From Halomonas sp. CH40 (GTDB lineage: Bacteria; Pseudomonadota; Gammaproteobacteria; Pseudomonadales; Halomonadaceae): a stretch of 64,000 nucleotides of DNA. The stretch is from positions 1,302,001 through 1,366,000 of the forward strand of contig CP112982.1 in assembly GCA_041875495.1 (NCBI GenBank), written 5' to 3'. The translations under genes were made by a program, and so were the position numbers. Position 1 is the first letter of the stretch, and each line of letters opens with the position of its first letter. Shown here piece after piece: positions 9,114-17,624 of the stretch. The notes under the pieces are model-generated. The model was not told the DNA's origin. It saw only the letters and a list, made by a program, of their open reading frames with translations, and searched no databases.

Positions 9114-9440
9114 ATGATGAAAGGCGGAATGGGTAACCTGATGAAGCAGGCCCAGGAAATGCAGGAAAAGATGCAGCAGGCTCAGGAAGAAGTCGCCAAG
9201 GCGGAAGTACATGGCGAAGCCGGTGCGGGCATGGTGAAAGTCATCATGAACGGTCGCCACGATGTGATCAACGTGGACGTTGACCCCAGCGTGCTCGAAG
9301 AAGATAAAGAGCTGCTTGAGGATCTGCTGGCAGCAGCCGTCAACGACGCCGTGCGTAAGGTAGAAGCCAGTTCCAAGGCTATGATGGAAGAAGCCACTGC
9401 CGGGCTTAACCTGCCGCCTGGTTTCAAGATGCCGTTCTAG
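9114..9440 (+). CDS. ybaB: Nucleoid-associated protein, YbaB/EbfC family
   Basis: Small dimeric DNA-binding protein. 108 residues from the ATG at 9114 ([19 protein letters not shown]), preceded by GGGAGAAATACC. An in-frame TTG at 9084 would add ten residues but lacks a site and does not fit the family N-terminus. The sequence has the typical N-terminal coiled coil rich in Q/E/K and the C-terminal [12 protein letters not shown]. Sits between dnaX and recR (3-bp gap to recR), the usual order, and is probably translated with them. Confidence 0.95.
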   Translation: MMKGGMGNLMKQAQEMQEKMQQAQEEVAKAEVHGEAGAGMVKVIMNGRHDVINVDVDPSVLEEDKELLEDLLAAAVNDAVRKVEASSKAMMEEATAGLNLPPGFKMPF

Positions 9441-9443
9441 TCC

Positions 9444-10049
9444 ATGCGCTTTTCACCCCTTATTGAACAACTGATGGAAGCGTTTCGGGTGCTGCCCGGC
9501 GTTGGGCCTAAAACGGCCCAGCGCATGGCGTTGCATCTACTGGAGCGGGAGCGGGAAGGAGGAAGTCGGCTGGCCGCTTCAATTACTCAGGCTATTGACG
9601 ACGTGGGCTATTGCCAACGTTGCAGAACCCTCACGGAAGCGCCGCTATGCGCGCTGTGCGAAAGCCCGCGCCGCGATGACGCCCTCTTGTGTGTGGTTGA
9701 ATCCCCCGCAGATCAGCTGGCGATTGAAGAAGCTGGCGGGTTCAATGGCCGATATTTTGTCCTGCATGGGCACCTGTCTCCCATTGATGGCGTTGGCCCT
9801 GAAACGATAGGGCTGGATCAGCTTGAACAGCGGGTGGCTCAAGGCGAGGTGGCCGAAGTGGTTCTGGCCACCAACCCTACCGTGGAAGGCGAGGCGACAG
9901 CCCACTACATTGCATCGCAGCTGGGTGACTATGGCGTACGCTTCTCACGCCTGGCCTATGGCGTGCCGATGGGGGGTGAGCTTGAGTACGTCGATGGTGG
10001 CACCCTGAGCCGCGCTTTCAATGGTCGCCTGCCTTTCAGCAGCGACTAG
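9444..10049 (+). CDS. recR: Recombination protein RecR
   Basis: Works with RecF and RecO to load RecA on single-stranded gaps. 201 residues, full length. N-terminal helix-hairpin-helix ([20 protein letters not shown], about 17-36), four-cysteine zinc site CQRC...CALC (about 57-72), Toprim domain with [17 protein letters not shown] and the conserved [16 protein letters not shown], and C-terminal [17 protein letters not shown]. Starts 3 bp after ybaB, so translational coupling is likely. Confidence 0.97.
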   Translation: MRFSPLIEQLMEAFRVLPGVGPKTAQRMALHLLEREREGGSRLAASITQAIDDVGYCQRCRTLTEAPLCALCESPRRDDALLCVVESPADQLAIEEAGGFNGRYFVLHGHLSPIDGVGPETIGLDQLEQRVAQGEVAEVVLATNPTVEGEATAHYIASQLGDYGVRFSRLAYGVPMGGELEYVDGGTLSRAFNGRLPFSSD

Positions 10050-10103
10050 ACGCTGTCAAGCCGCGCCCTACTGCACGTTATTTATTAACCGGGAATCAAG
10101 CCT

Positions 10104-11228
10104 TTGTCTATTGCCTCACCGTCTTACCGCTGGATTGATACACCCCAGGCGTTGGATGATGCCTGCGCTGATGTTGCCCATGCCAGCGTGATTGCGCTGG
10201 ATACGGAGTTCTTCCGCGAGAACTCTTTTTACCCGGTGCCCGCCCTGGTGCAATTCGCCTGTGATGACACCGCCTATCTGGTCGACCCGCTGGCGGTTGA
10301 ATGTACGCCAGCGTTTCAGGCCTTGCTGACAGGGCCAGCGGTTAAGCTGTTGCATGCCAGCAGTGAAGATCTGGATGTGTTCCAGCGCTGGGCCGGGGTT
10401 TTGCCGTCGCCACTGATTGATACTCAGGTAGCTCAGGGATTTCTGGGCGACAATCCGGGAATGGGCTATCAGAAGCTGGTAGAGCACTGGACTCAGGAAG
10501 TGTTGCCCAAGGAAGAAACCCGCTCGAACTGGCTTGAGCGCCCGCTAAGCCCGGCGCAGTGTGATTATGCGGCCCTGGATGTGATTTATCTGCTCAAGGT
10601 CTGGGCCCAGCAGAAGGCCCAGTTAGAATCACTCGGCCGGCTGGCGTGGGTTGAAGAGGAATGCCAAGCGGTCGTCGATCAGGCGCACACTGAGAACGCA
10701 GATCAGTGGTTTACCCGCCAGCGCTTGCTGTGGCGGTTGACGCCGCGCCAGATTGAAGCCTATCGCCTGATGACCCTCTGGCGTGAAGCCGAAACCCGCC
10801 GGCGTAATCTGCCCCGGAACTGGCTGGTAGGCGATAAGCTGCTGTTTGCGATTGCTGATGCCATGCCTAAAAACCGTTATGAGCTGGCGGCGGTAGAAGG
10901 CGTCAAACCTGTGCTGGTCAAGAAGGAGGGGGATACCCTGCTGGCGTTGGTCAAGCAGGCCTACGAAACGGCGCCTGAGGCGTTACCCCTCGCCTGGCCA
11001 GACCCGGCCAGGCCCCCCTTCAAACCACTCTTCAAGGCACTTAAGAAAGCGGTGGTTGCCCAGGCAGACGTACTCGGCGTGGCACCAGAGATGCTGATGC
11101 GCCGCCGCGATATTGAACGCCTGGTAATGCAGTCAATGGCTGGCGAGCCTTTGACACTGCCCCAGGGCTGGCGCGGTGAATATCTCAATGCGCCTATCCA
11201 AGAAGCGCTACAGGAAACTAGCCAATGA
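10104..11228 (+). CDS. rnd: Ribonuclease D
   Basis: 3'-5' exoribonuclease that trims the 3' ends of tRNA and other stable RNA precursors. 374 residues. DEDD exonuclease domain: D33-x-E35 in LDTEFFRENSFYP, then LLHASSEDLDVF and the third motif YAALDVIYLLKVW. HRDC domain follows (about residues 210-290, WREAETRRRNLPRNWLVGD). The start is TTG at 10104; no ATG fits before the conserved catalytic block, and the N-terminus matches the family. Overlaps ycgL by 4 bp (ATGA). Confidence 0.93.
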   Translation: MSIASPSYRWIDTPQALDDACADVAHASVIALDTEFFRENSFYPVPALVQFACDDTAYLVDPLAVECTPAFQALLTGPAVKLLHASSEDLDVFQRWAGVLPSPLIDTQVAQGFLGDNPGMGYQKLVEHWTQEVLPKEETRSNWLERPLSPAQCDYAALDVIYLLKVWAQQKAQLESLGRLAWVEEECQAVVDQAHTENADQWFTRQRLLWRLTPRQIEAYRLMTLWREAETRRRNLPRNWLVGDKLLFAIADAMPKNRYELAAVEGVKPVLVKKEGDTLLALVKQAYETAPEALPLAWPDPARPPFKPLFKALKKAVVAQADVLGVAPEMLMRRRDIERLVMQSMAGEPLTLPQGWRGEYLNAPIQEALQETSQ

Positions 11229-11578
11229 GTCATCACACCCGTGGTTCCCAGATCAGTTCCAGTGACAGTTCAAACAACTATCTCAATGCCAAACGCTTGA
11301 TCTGTGAAGTGTTCAGAAGCCCGCGTAAGGAAGAAATGTATCTTTACGTTGATAAGCGCAACGGGCTGGCCGACGTTCCGGAGGGCTTGTTGGAGCGTTT
11401 TGGCAAGCCGATATCGATCATGACCCTGATGCTGACTCCGGATAAGCCACTGGCGCGCGCCAATAGCGCCGATGTGTTGGCCGCAATCCGCGATAAGGGC
11501 TTCTACTTCCAGATGCCGCCAGCCAAAGATGATTACTTGCTGGATCTTTACCGGGCACCCACAGAAGCACGTTATTGA
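11225..11578 (+). CDS. ycgL: YcgL domain-containing protein
   Basis: 117-residue member of the YcgL (former DUF709) family, with no established biochemical role. Seen: the family start LICEVFRSPRKEEMYLYVDKR after a ~25-residue Ser/Asn-rich leader, and FQMPPAKDDYLLDLY near the end. The ATG at 11225 overlaps the rnd stop (ATGA). rnd-ycgL-ycgN order is widely kept in gammaproteobacteria, so a link to RNA metabolism is possible but unproven. Confidence 0.9.
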   Translation: MSHHTRGSQISSSDSSNNYLNAKRLICEVFRSPRKEEMYLYVDKRNGLADVPEGLLERFGKPISIMTLMLTPDKPLARANSADVLAAIRDKGFYFQMPPAKDDYLLDLYRAPTEARY

Positions 11579-11609
11579 GCCATACGCAGCCGAAAAAAGG
11601 AGGGCCTGA

Positions 11610-12071
11610 GTGTCTGAACAACTACGTGAACGCTTCTGGGAGCGCTATCCGCTGGAAGCGCTCACCCAGCCAGAGTGGGAAGCGCTGTGCGACGGTTGCG
11701 GGCAGTGTTGCCTGCTGAAGCTCCATGATGATGACACTCAGGAAGTGGCGGTGCTGAATGTGGCCTGCCGCCTGTTGGATACCCACAGTTGTCAGTGTAG
11801 CGATTATGAAAACCGCTTTGATAGCGTGCCGGACTGCACTCAGTTGACACCTGAACGGGTGAAAGAGTTTACCTGGCTGCCACACAGCTGTGCCTATCGG
11901 CGGGTTGCCGAAGGGCGCAAGCTGGCCGGTTGGCATCCTCTGCTGAGTAATGATGCCGAACGCGTCCACCGTAAAGGCGTCAGCGTTCGTCACTTTGCGG
12001 TTTCCCAGGACGATGTCCCCGAGAAAAAGCTGGAAGAGCATATTATTGCCATCCTGCCGATATCACCTTGA
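11610..12071 (+). CDS. ycgN: YcgN-type Zn/Fe-cluster binding protein (UPF0260)
   Basis: 153 residues, function unknown. Cysteine-rich N-terminus CDGCGQCCLLK (C27, C30, C33, C34) followed by further cysteines in HSCQCSDY and VPDC, a pattern suggesting a bound metal or cluster. GTG start at 11610 with AAGGAGGG 7 nt upstream. Third member of the rnd-ycgL-ycgN group. Confidence 0.9.
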   Translation: MSEQLRERFWERYPLEALTQPEWEALCDGCGQCCLLKLHDDDTQEVAVLNVACRLLDTHSCQCSDYENRFDSVPDCTQLTPERVKEFTWLPHSCAYRRVAEGRKLAGWHPLLSNDAERVHRKGVSVRHFAVSQDDVPEKKLEEHIIAILPISP

Positions 12072-12127
12072 GTGAATGCCTTAAAGGTTTGCCATTCAGC
12101 AATAAGGGTGCTTTAACCAGTCTCCGG

Positions 12128-14287
12128 TCATTCAGCTTCGGTGCGACCTAATGCCCACAGGATAAACGCATCCTGTCGGGCGGCTTCTCGCCATGCCTTG
12201 AAGCGACCCGAAGCGCCGCCGTGGCCGCTGCTCATATCGGTATGCAGCAGGATGGGGGCGTCGCTCTGCTGGCATTGGCGCAATTTGGCGTAATACTTGG
12301 CGGGCTCCCAGTAGCTGACCCGCGTATCGAACCAGCTGCCTTCGATCCAGATGGCGGGATAATGGCGAGGCGCAATATTATCAATCGGTGAGTAGCCCTG
12401 AATGCGTTCGGCGACGCTTGCGTCAGCCGGGTTGCCCCATTCGCTATATTCTGCGGTGGTCAGCGGTAACTCGGGGTTTTGCATGGTGCGCAGCACATCG
12501 ACAAAGGGCACATCAAGCACGGCGCCACAGAATGCTTGCGGGGCGCGGTTCAGGCAGGCGCCTACCAGCAAGCCGCCTGCGCTGGCGCCGCAAGCCAGGA
12601 TGCGATCCGCCAAGCTCAGCCCTTCGCTGACCAAGGCGTTACGGGCGGCCAGAAAATCATGAAAGCTGTTTTCCTTGTTGGCCATCTTGCCATCCAGATA
12701 CCAGGGCTCGCCGCGTTCGCCGCCACCGCGTACATGGGCAACCGCAAAGGCGATGCCGCGTGATAGCAACTCCAGTCGGGCAATCGAAAACCAGGGGTCA
12801 AGCGGCTCGCCGTAAGCACCATAGCCGTACAGCAAGGTGGGCAGGGCTTGCCCTGCCAGGTCAGCGCGCATCACGATGGATACCGGCACTTTTTCGCCAT
12901 CATGGCTGGTGGCCCAGATGCGCTGGCTGATCAGGTGTTCCGGCTGGAGATCACCGTGAAGCGGCTGTGTCTTGATCACACGGCGCTCAAGGGTGGCGAG
13001 GTCCAGTTCGACCCAGCGCGGTAGCTGAGTGAAGGATTCTTCGCGTAAGCGCAGCTGGGTGGTATCAAAATGCGGAGCATCTTCAAGTAACTGTGAGCAG
13101 GGCGTTTCCGGGAGAGCAAGGCGTTCATCCACTGTCGCCCTGTGCTGCGGGTCTAACACCAGGCGACGGAGATAGACCTGCGCCTGCTGGTGGTCACGTT
13201 CAGCGATCACCAGCCCCCAGCTAAAGGCATCGACACCTTCCAGGGTGGTGTCATTGCGGTGCTCAATCAGTGTCTGCCAGGCATCTGCCTGGCTGATGCG
13301 AGCTTCGTCGATAACGTCCAGCTGGAAATGCGCACTTTGCTGATTATGCAGGCGGTAGAAGAAACCAGGGCGATGCTCAATGCTGGCTTCAACGCCTGGC
13401 TGGCGCGGGTGCAGGCAATCAAGTGGCGAATCTGGAGCTTTGGCAGCCAGTAGCAGCACTTCGCTGGTGTCCTTGGAGGCCGATTCAATCAGCAGCCACT
13501 GGCGTGAGCGGGTCTTGCCGACGCCCACCCAGAACTCCGGATCAGCTTCCCGGTAGACCAGTGTTTCGGGCAGCGCCGTGGCCGTGTCCTGATCAAACGT
13601 CAGCGGTAGCCGCCATACGCTGTCTGGCCGCTGGGTGGCATCAAAGCGGGTAAACAGTAGGGTGGCGCTGGTGTCAGTCTGGTCTTCTGCCCAGCACAGG
13701 CCAGGGCCAATATCCTTGAGCAGGCAGTGTGCTGAACCCTTGGGTAAACGTTTGATCCATAGCGAAAAGCGCTCATCGCCCTGGGTATCCTCGGTCCATG
13801 CCAGCCACTGTTCATCAGCGGGCAGGGCCATATCGCCAATATCGAAGAACTCATGCTGAGCAGCACGTTCCGGTAGATTGAAAAAACACTCGCGCTGCTC
13901 GGGCTGGCCGTTGGGGTAACGCCACCAGCAGGGGTAATCCTGATCAGCGTCGGTTACCGTCCAGAACGTAAAGTGATCAAGCGCTGTCTCAAGCCCTGTA
14001 ACGGCCAGCTCCCTGCGGGCCAGATGGCCTTGGTAGAGTTTTTCGGCCAGAGGCTCTAGTGGTCTAAACCATTCGGCGTGTTGTGCGTTGGCAGCCGACA
14101 GGAAATCACTCACCTTGGGGTCCTTGGCATCCTCAAGCCAGTGCCAGTCTGGGTCATCTGGGTGATAATAATGGTTAAAATCGTGGCTGATCGCTGAACT
14201 GGGCTCGTGTTGCGGCTGTGCTTTGGTCAATTGATAGGTACCATAGAAAAAGTGAATGTTGGGTGAGAGCACCCTGATAAGGAGCAT
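12128..14287 (-). CDS. ptrB: Oligopeptidase B (S9A prolyl-oligopeptidase family)
   Basis: Serine peptidase that cleaves short peptides after Arg/Lys, in cytoplasm or periplasm. Up to 719 residues. N-terminal beta-propeller (about 80-430), then alpha/beta hydrolase: nucleophile in CGASAGGLLVGACLNR, downstream VLDVPFVDVLRTM, YSEWGNP, and catalytic His in SSGHGGASGRF. These blocks are typical of oligopeptidase B rather than prolyl endopeptidase. The first ATG (14287) lacks a ribosome-binding site and overlaps the divergent gene's leader; an internal TTG near 14230 is an alternative start, about 19 codons in. Confidence 0.88.
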   Translation of the reverse strand: MLLIRVLSPNIHFFYGTYQLTKAQPQHEPSSAISHDFNHYYHPDDPDWHWLEDAKDPKVSDFLSAANAQHAEWFRPLEPLAEKLYQGHLARRELAVTGLETALDHFTFWTVTDADQDYPCWWRYPNGQPEQRECFFNLPERAAQHEFFDIGDMALPADEQWLAWTEDTQGDERFSLWIKRLPKGSAHCLLKDIGPGLCWAEDQTDTSATLLFTRFDATQRPDSVWRLPLTFDQDTATALPETLVYREADPEFWVGVGKTRSRQWLLIESASKDTSEVLLLAAKAPDSPLDCLHPRQPGVEASIEHRPGFFYRLHNQQSAHFQLDVIDEARISQADAWQTLIEHRNDTTLEGVDAFSWGLVIAERDHQQAQVYLRRLVLDPQHRATVDERLALPETPCSQLLEDAPHFDTTQLRLREESFTQLPRWVELDLATLERRVIKTQPLHGDLQPEHLISQRIWATSHDGEKVPVSIVMRADLAGQALPTLLYGYGAYGEPLDPWFSIARLELLSRGIAFAVAHVRGGGERGEPWYLDGKMANKENSFHDFLAARNALVSEGLSLADRILACGASAGGLLVGACLNRAPQAFCGAVLDVPFVDVLRTMQNPELPLTTAEYSEWGNPADASVAERIQGYSPIDNIAPRHYPAIWIEGSWFDTRVSYWEPAKYYAKLRQCQQSDAPILLHTDMSSGHGGASGRFKAWREAARQDAFILWALGRTEAE

Positions 14288-14288
14288 T

Positions 14289-14723
14289 ATGCTGGTTGAA
14301 GAATCAATGTCACTGCTTTGGGCGAGTTACTATGCAATCTCGCTGTTGGTTTTTGTTGCGGTCTATCTGACCTTTATCATTCTGCCGCGCTTTTTGCGCC
14401 TGCTGTTGACCTGGATAATTGCGGGCGCCATGTGGGCGCCTGCACGTTTCAGCCTGCCGCTGGTGGAAGAGGGCGAGTTTTACACGGGCTGGGCGCCTGC
14501 GGCCATGGTCGCGGCGGTTGGGTTTCTGGAAAACAACACCTCGGCATTCAAGGAAGGCCTTTTGTGGTTATTGATGGGAGTAACGCTGGGCGCCTTGATC
14601 GGGCTTGCCATCTGGTGGCTGCGCCGCCCGTCGCCAGACGCCAAGGCGGATGCTGCCTCACAAACACCCACCCAGGCCGCGGAAGATACCAAAGGGGCCC
14701 AACGTCAGGAGCCGGTCTTATAA
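14289..14723 (+). CDS. Small inner-membrane protein, unknown function
   Basis: 144 residues from the ATG at 14289, which has TAAGGAG 5 nt upstream; an ATG at 14256 would extend it by 11 residues without a site. Three hydrophobic stretches: about 8-45 (probably two segments, LLVFVAVYLTFIILP and LLLTWIIAGAMW), 66-78 and 90-110 (LLWLLMGVTLGALIGLAIWW), then a polar Ala/Gln/Thr-rich cytoplasmic tail. I do not recognise a family. Divergent from ptrB with overlapping leader regions, so shared regulation is possible. Confidence 0.7.
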   Translation: MLVEESMSLLWASYYAISLLVFVAVYLTFIILPRFLRLLLTWIIAGAMWAPARFSLPLVEEGEFYTGWAPAAMVAAVGFLENNTSAFKEGLLWLLMGVTLGALIGLAIWWLRRPSPDAKADAASQTPTQAAEDTKGAQRQEPVL

Positions 14724-14796
14724 GTTCGTTGGATTTTATAAGAAACGTCAGTTTATACACACCTTGAGTCAGTAAGGGAAAACAGGATGCCGCCGC

Positions 14797-15582
14797 ATGT
14801 GTGAGCTCATGGGCATGAGTGCCAATGTGCCAACCGATATCTGCTTCAGTTTTGCCGGGTTTTTACACCGTGGTGGTGGGACAGGCCCTCATCGAGATGG
14901 TTGGGGAATCGCCTTCTATGAGGAAGGTGGCTACCGGGAATTCCGCGACCCTCATCCGTCGGTGGATTCTCCGATTGCGCGCCTGATCTGCGATTACCCG
15001 ATCAAATCCAATGTGGTCATCAGCCATATACGCCAGGCTAATGTGGGCGGGGTCAAGCTGGCCAACACCCACCCCTTTACCCGTGAAATGTGGGGTAGAC
15101 CCTGGTGTTACGCCCACAACGGCCAGCTCAGCAGTGATTGGACAAGCCTGCCTCTTAATGGCTTCACGCCGGTTGGCACCACCGACAGTGAACATGCTTT
15201 TTGCTTCATAATGGGGCAGTTGCGTGAGCATTTTCCGCAGCCGCCAGATGACCCTGAAAGGCTCTGGGCGCTTCTACATCGCCTATGTGAACAGCTGCGT
15301 GGGTTGGGTGTTTTCAACATGCTGCTTTCCGATGGCCATTATCTGTATACCTACTGCTCAACGAAGCTGGCGCATATCACCCGCCGCGCGCCCTTTGGCG
15401 AAGCGGAACTGTCTGACGCGGAAATGACCGTCAATTTTGTGGAGCACACCACACCGGATGACATTGTGTCAGTTATTGCGACCGAGCCGCTCACCCATAA
15501 TGAGTGTTGGCAACGGCTGCAGCCAGGTGAATTAGTTGTCTGGAAGTCGGGAGAAATTTGCGCACGTTACTTGTCAAACTAG
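14797..15582 (+). CDS. Class II glutamine amidotransferase, YafJ-like
   Basis: 261 residues. Starts Met-Cys-Glu, so after Met removal Cys becomes the N-terminal nucleophile of an Ntn glutamine amidotransferase. GGTGPHRDGWGIAFYEE (about 28-44), HIRQANVGGV, NTHPFTREMWGRPWCYAHNGQL (oxyanion and glutamine site) and TDSEHAF are all present. Single domain with no synthase partner fused or adjacent, as in YafJ, whose true substrate is unclear. Confidence 0.88.
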   Translation: MCELMGMSANVPTDICFSFAGFLHRGGGTGPHRDGWGIAFYEEGGYREFRDPHPSVDSPIARLICDYPIKSNVVISHIRQANVGGVKLANTHPFTREMWGRPWCYAHNGQLSSDWTSLPLNGFTPVGTTDSEHAFCFIMGQLREHFPQPPDDPERLWALLHRLCEQLRGLGVFNMLLSDGHYLYTYCSTKLAHITRRAPFGEAELSDAEMTVNFVEHTTPDDIVSVIATEPLTHNECWQRLQPGELVVWKSGEICARYLSN

Positions 15583-15793
15583 TCAATGCTTGATGTTTGT
15601 GTACTCATCACTGTGCTGGATAGATGGTTAAGCAGGTGCGGTTGAAGAGGTAGCTTTTAAACGATAGTTTCAATCACTCGTTTTACAGCTTGTTCAGCAT
15701 CGTATATTGTTAATACATCGGTGGCGCCCAAGTCACCGTCAACAATAATAACGTGTCGGTGTCCAGCATCGACTCTGACAGTGGAGATTGCCG

Positions 15794-17452
15794 ATGAGTG
15801 CACATGCCAATGCCCCGATTCTCACAGGGCCAGCGCTGGAAGGTCTCGATCAATACAGCTCGGTCACCGATATCTTTCATGCTGCGGTCAAGCGCTTCGC
15901 CCCCAAGCCTGCCTTCACTTGCATGGGGCAGACGCTTAGTTTTGCTGACCTTGACCGCCTGTCAGGCGACTTTGCCGCCTGGCTTCAGCACGAAACCGAT
16001 CTGGAACCCGGGGATCGCATCGCTATCCAGTTGCCTAACCTGCTGCAGTTCCCCGTTGCGGTGTTTGGTGCGCTGCGGGCGGGCCTTGTGGTGGTTAATA
16101 CCAATCCGCTGTATACCGAGCGGGAGATGGCCCACCAGTTCAAGGATTCCAACGCCAAGGCCATCGTGATTCTGGCCAATATGGCCAGCAAACTTGAAAA
16201 GGTGCTCGATAAAACCGAGATCAAGCATGTCTTGGTGACCCAGTTGGCCGACCTGCATGGGGCACCCAAGCGCTGGCTGATCAACACTGTGGTCAAGCAC
16301 GTGAAAAAAATGGTGCCTGCCTATTCGCTTCCCGGGGCATTGAGCTTTCGCAGTGCCTTGCAAAAAGGTTCTAAGCTGTCGCATCAGGATGTCCACCGCG
16401 ACCTGGATGATCTGGCAGCTCTACAATACACGGGGGGAACCACCGGCAAGCCAAAAGGGGCCATGCTGACCCACCGCAACCTGGTAGCGAATATGCTGCA
16501 GGCACGGAAGGCGATTGGCAGTACTCTCACAGATGGTGAAGAGCTGATTATTGCTCCATTGCCGGTGTACCACATTTATACCTTTACGGTTAACTGCCTG
16601 TTCCTGATGGAAACCGGTAATCACTCATTGCTGATTACCAACCCGCGTGACCTGGATGCTTTTGTCAAGCAACTCAAAGGCCTGCCGTTCACTGGTTTTA
16701 TCGGTCTGAACACGCTTTTCAATGCACTATGTAACCGTGAAGATTTCAAGCAGTTGGATTTTTCCAAGCTGCGATTGACGATCTCAGGTGGGATGGCATT
16801 GACCAGCGCCTCAGCCAAACGCTGGAAAGAGGTGACCGGTTGTGATGTGGCCGAAGGTTATGGGCTCACTGAGACATCGCCCATCGTAAGCTTCAACCCG
16901 GTTGACGCCAGCAAGCTGGGCAGTATTGGCAAGCCGGTGGCTGGCACGGCCGTCAAAGTGGTGGATGGCAATGACCTTGAATTCGGCCAGCCGGGCGAGC
17001 TTTGTGTGCAAGGGCCGCAGGTCATGAAAGGCTACTGGCAGCGTGAAGAAGAAACGGCCAACGCCATTGATGCCGATGGCTGGTTCCACACCGGGGATAT
17101 CGCGGTGATTGACGATGATGGCTACATCCGCATCGTTGATCGTAAAAAGGATATGATTCTGGTGTCGGGTTTCAACGTTTATCCCAACGAAGTAGAAGAT
17201 GTGATTTCCGGCCATCCGGATGTTCTGGAAGCGGCCGCCGTTGGCGTCGCAGATGAAGAGAGTGGGGAGGCTATCAAACTGTTTGTTGTCTCCAAAAACG
17301 ACCAGTTAAGCGTTGAAGACGTGCGTAAATGGTGCAAGAAAGATCTGACAGGCTACAAGGTGCCGAGATATGTGGAGTTCCGTGATGAACTGCCCAAGAC
17401 CAATGTGGGCAAGGTGCTGAGGCGTCAACTACGCGATGAGCCAGCAGGTTGA
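15794..17452 (+). CDS. fadD: Long-chain fatty acid-CoA ligase
   Basis: ANL-family enzyme activating fatty acids to acyl-CoA via acyl-AMP at the inner membrane. 552 residues from the ATG at 15794 (MSAHANAP); a TTG two codons earlier is unlikely. Motifs: P-loop YTGGTTGKPKGAML (about 212-225), EGYGLTETSP (about 355-364), GWFHTGDIAVID, hinge DRKKDMILVSGFNVYPNEVE, and catalytic lysine near the end in LPKTNVGKVLRR. Monocistronic by spacing; ~210 bp without a gene precede it. Confidence 0.94.
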   Translation: MSAHANAPILTGPALEGLDQYSSVTDIFHAAVKRFAPKPAFTCMGQTLSFADLDRLSGDFAAWLQHETDLEPGDRIAIQLPNLLQFPVAVFGALRAGLVVVNTNPLYTEREMAHQFKDSNAKAIVILANMASKLEKVLDKTEIKHVLVTQLADLHGAPKRWLINTVVKHVKKMVPAYSLPGALSFRSALQKGSKLSHQDVHRDLDDLAALQYTGGTTGKPKGAMLTHRNLVANMLQARKAIGSTLTDGEELIIAPLPVYHIYTFTVNCLFLMETGNHSLLITNPRDLDAFVKQLKGLPFTGFIGLNTLFNALCNREDFKQLDFSKLRLTISGGMALTSASAKRWKEVTGCDVAEGYGLTETSPIVSFNPVDASKLGSIGKPVAGTAVKVVDGNDLEFGQPGELCVQGPQVMKGYWQREEETANAIDADGWFHTGDIAVIDDDGYIRIVDRKKDMILVSGFNVYPNEVEDVISGHPDVLEAAAVGVADEESGEAIKLFVVSKNDQLSVEDVRKWCKKDLTGYKVPRYVEFRDELPKTNVGKVLRRQLRDEPAG

Positions 17453-17624
17453 TGCTGGTAGGCTGACGTTGGCTGTAAGCCATAATTTATTGTGCAAAGC
17501 CGCACGCCGTTAGCCGTCTTTTGCACAAAGGCGTTACAATAGATGGCCCGTTCATATAGAGCGGGCCATCTTGGTATAAGTTGTAAACCACCGTGGCCCG
17601 ACCTGACAGGAAAATACGCTGATT

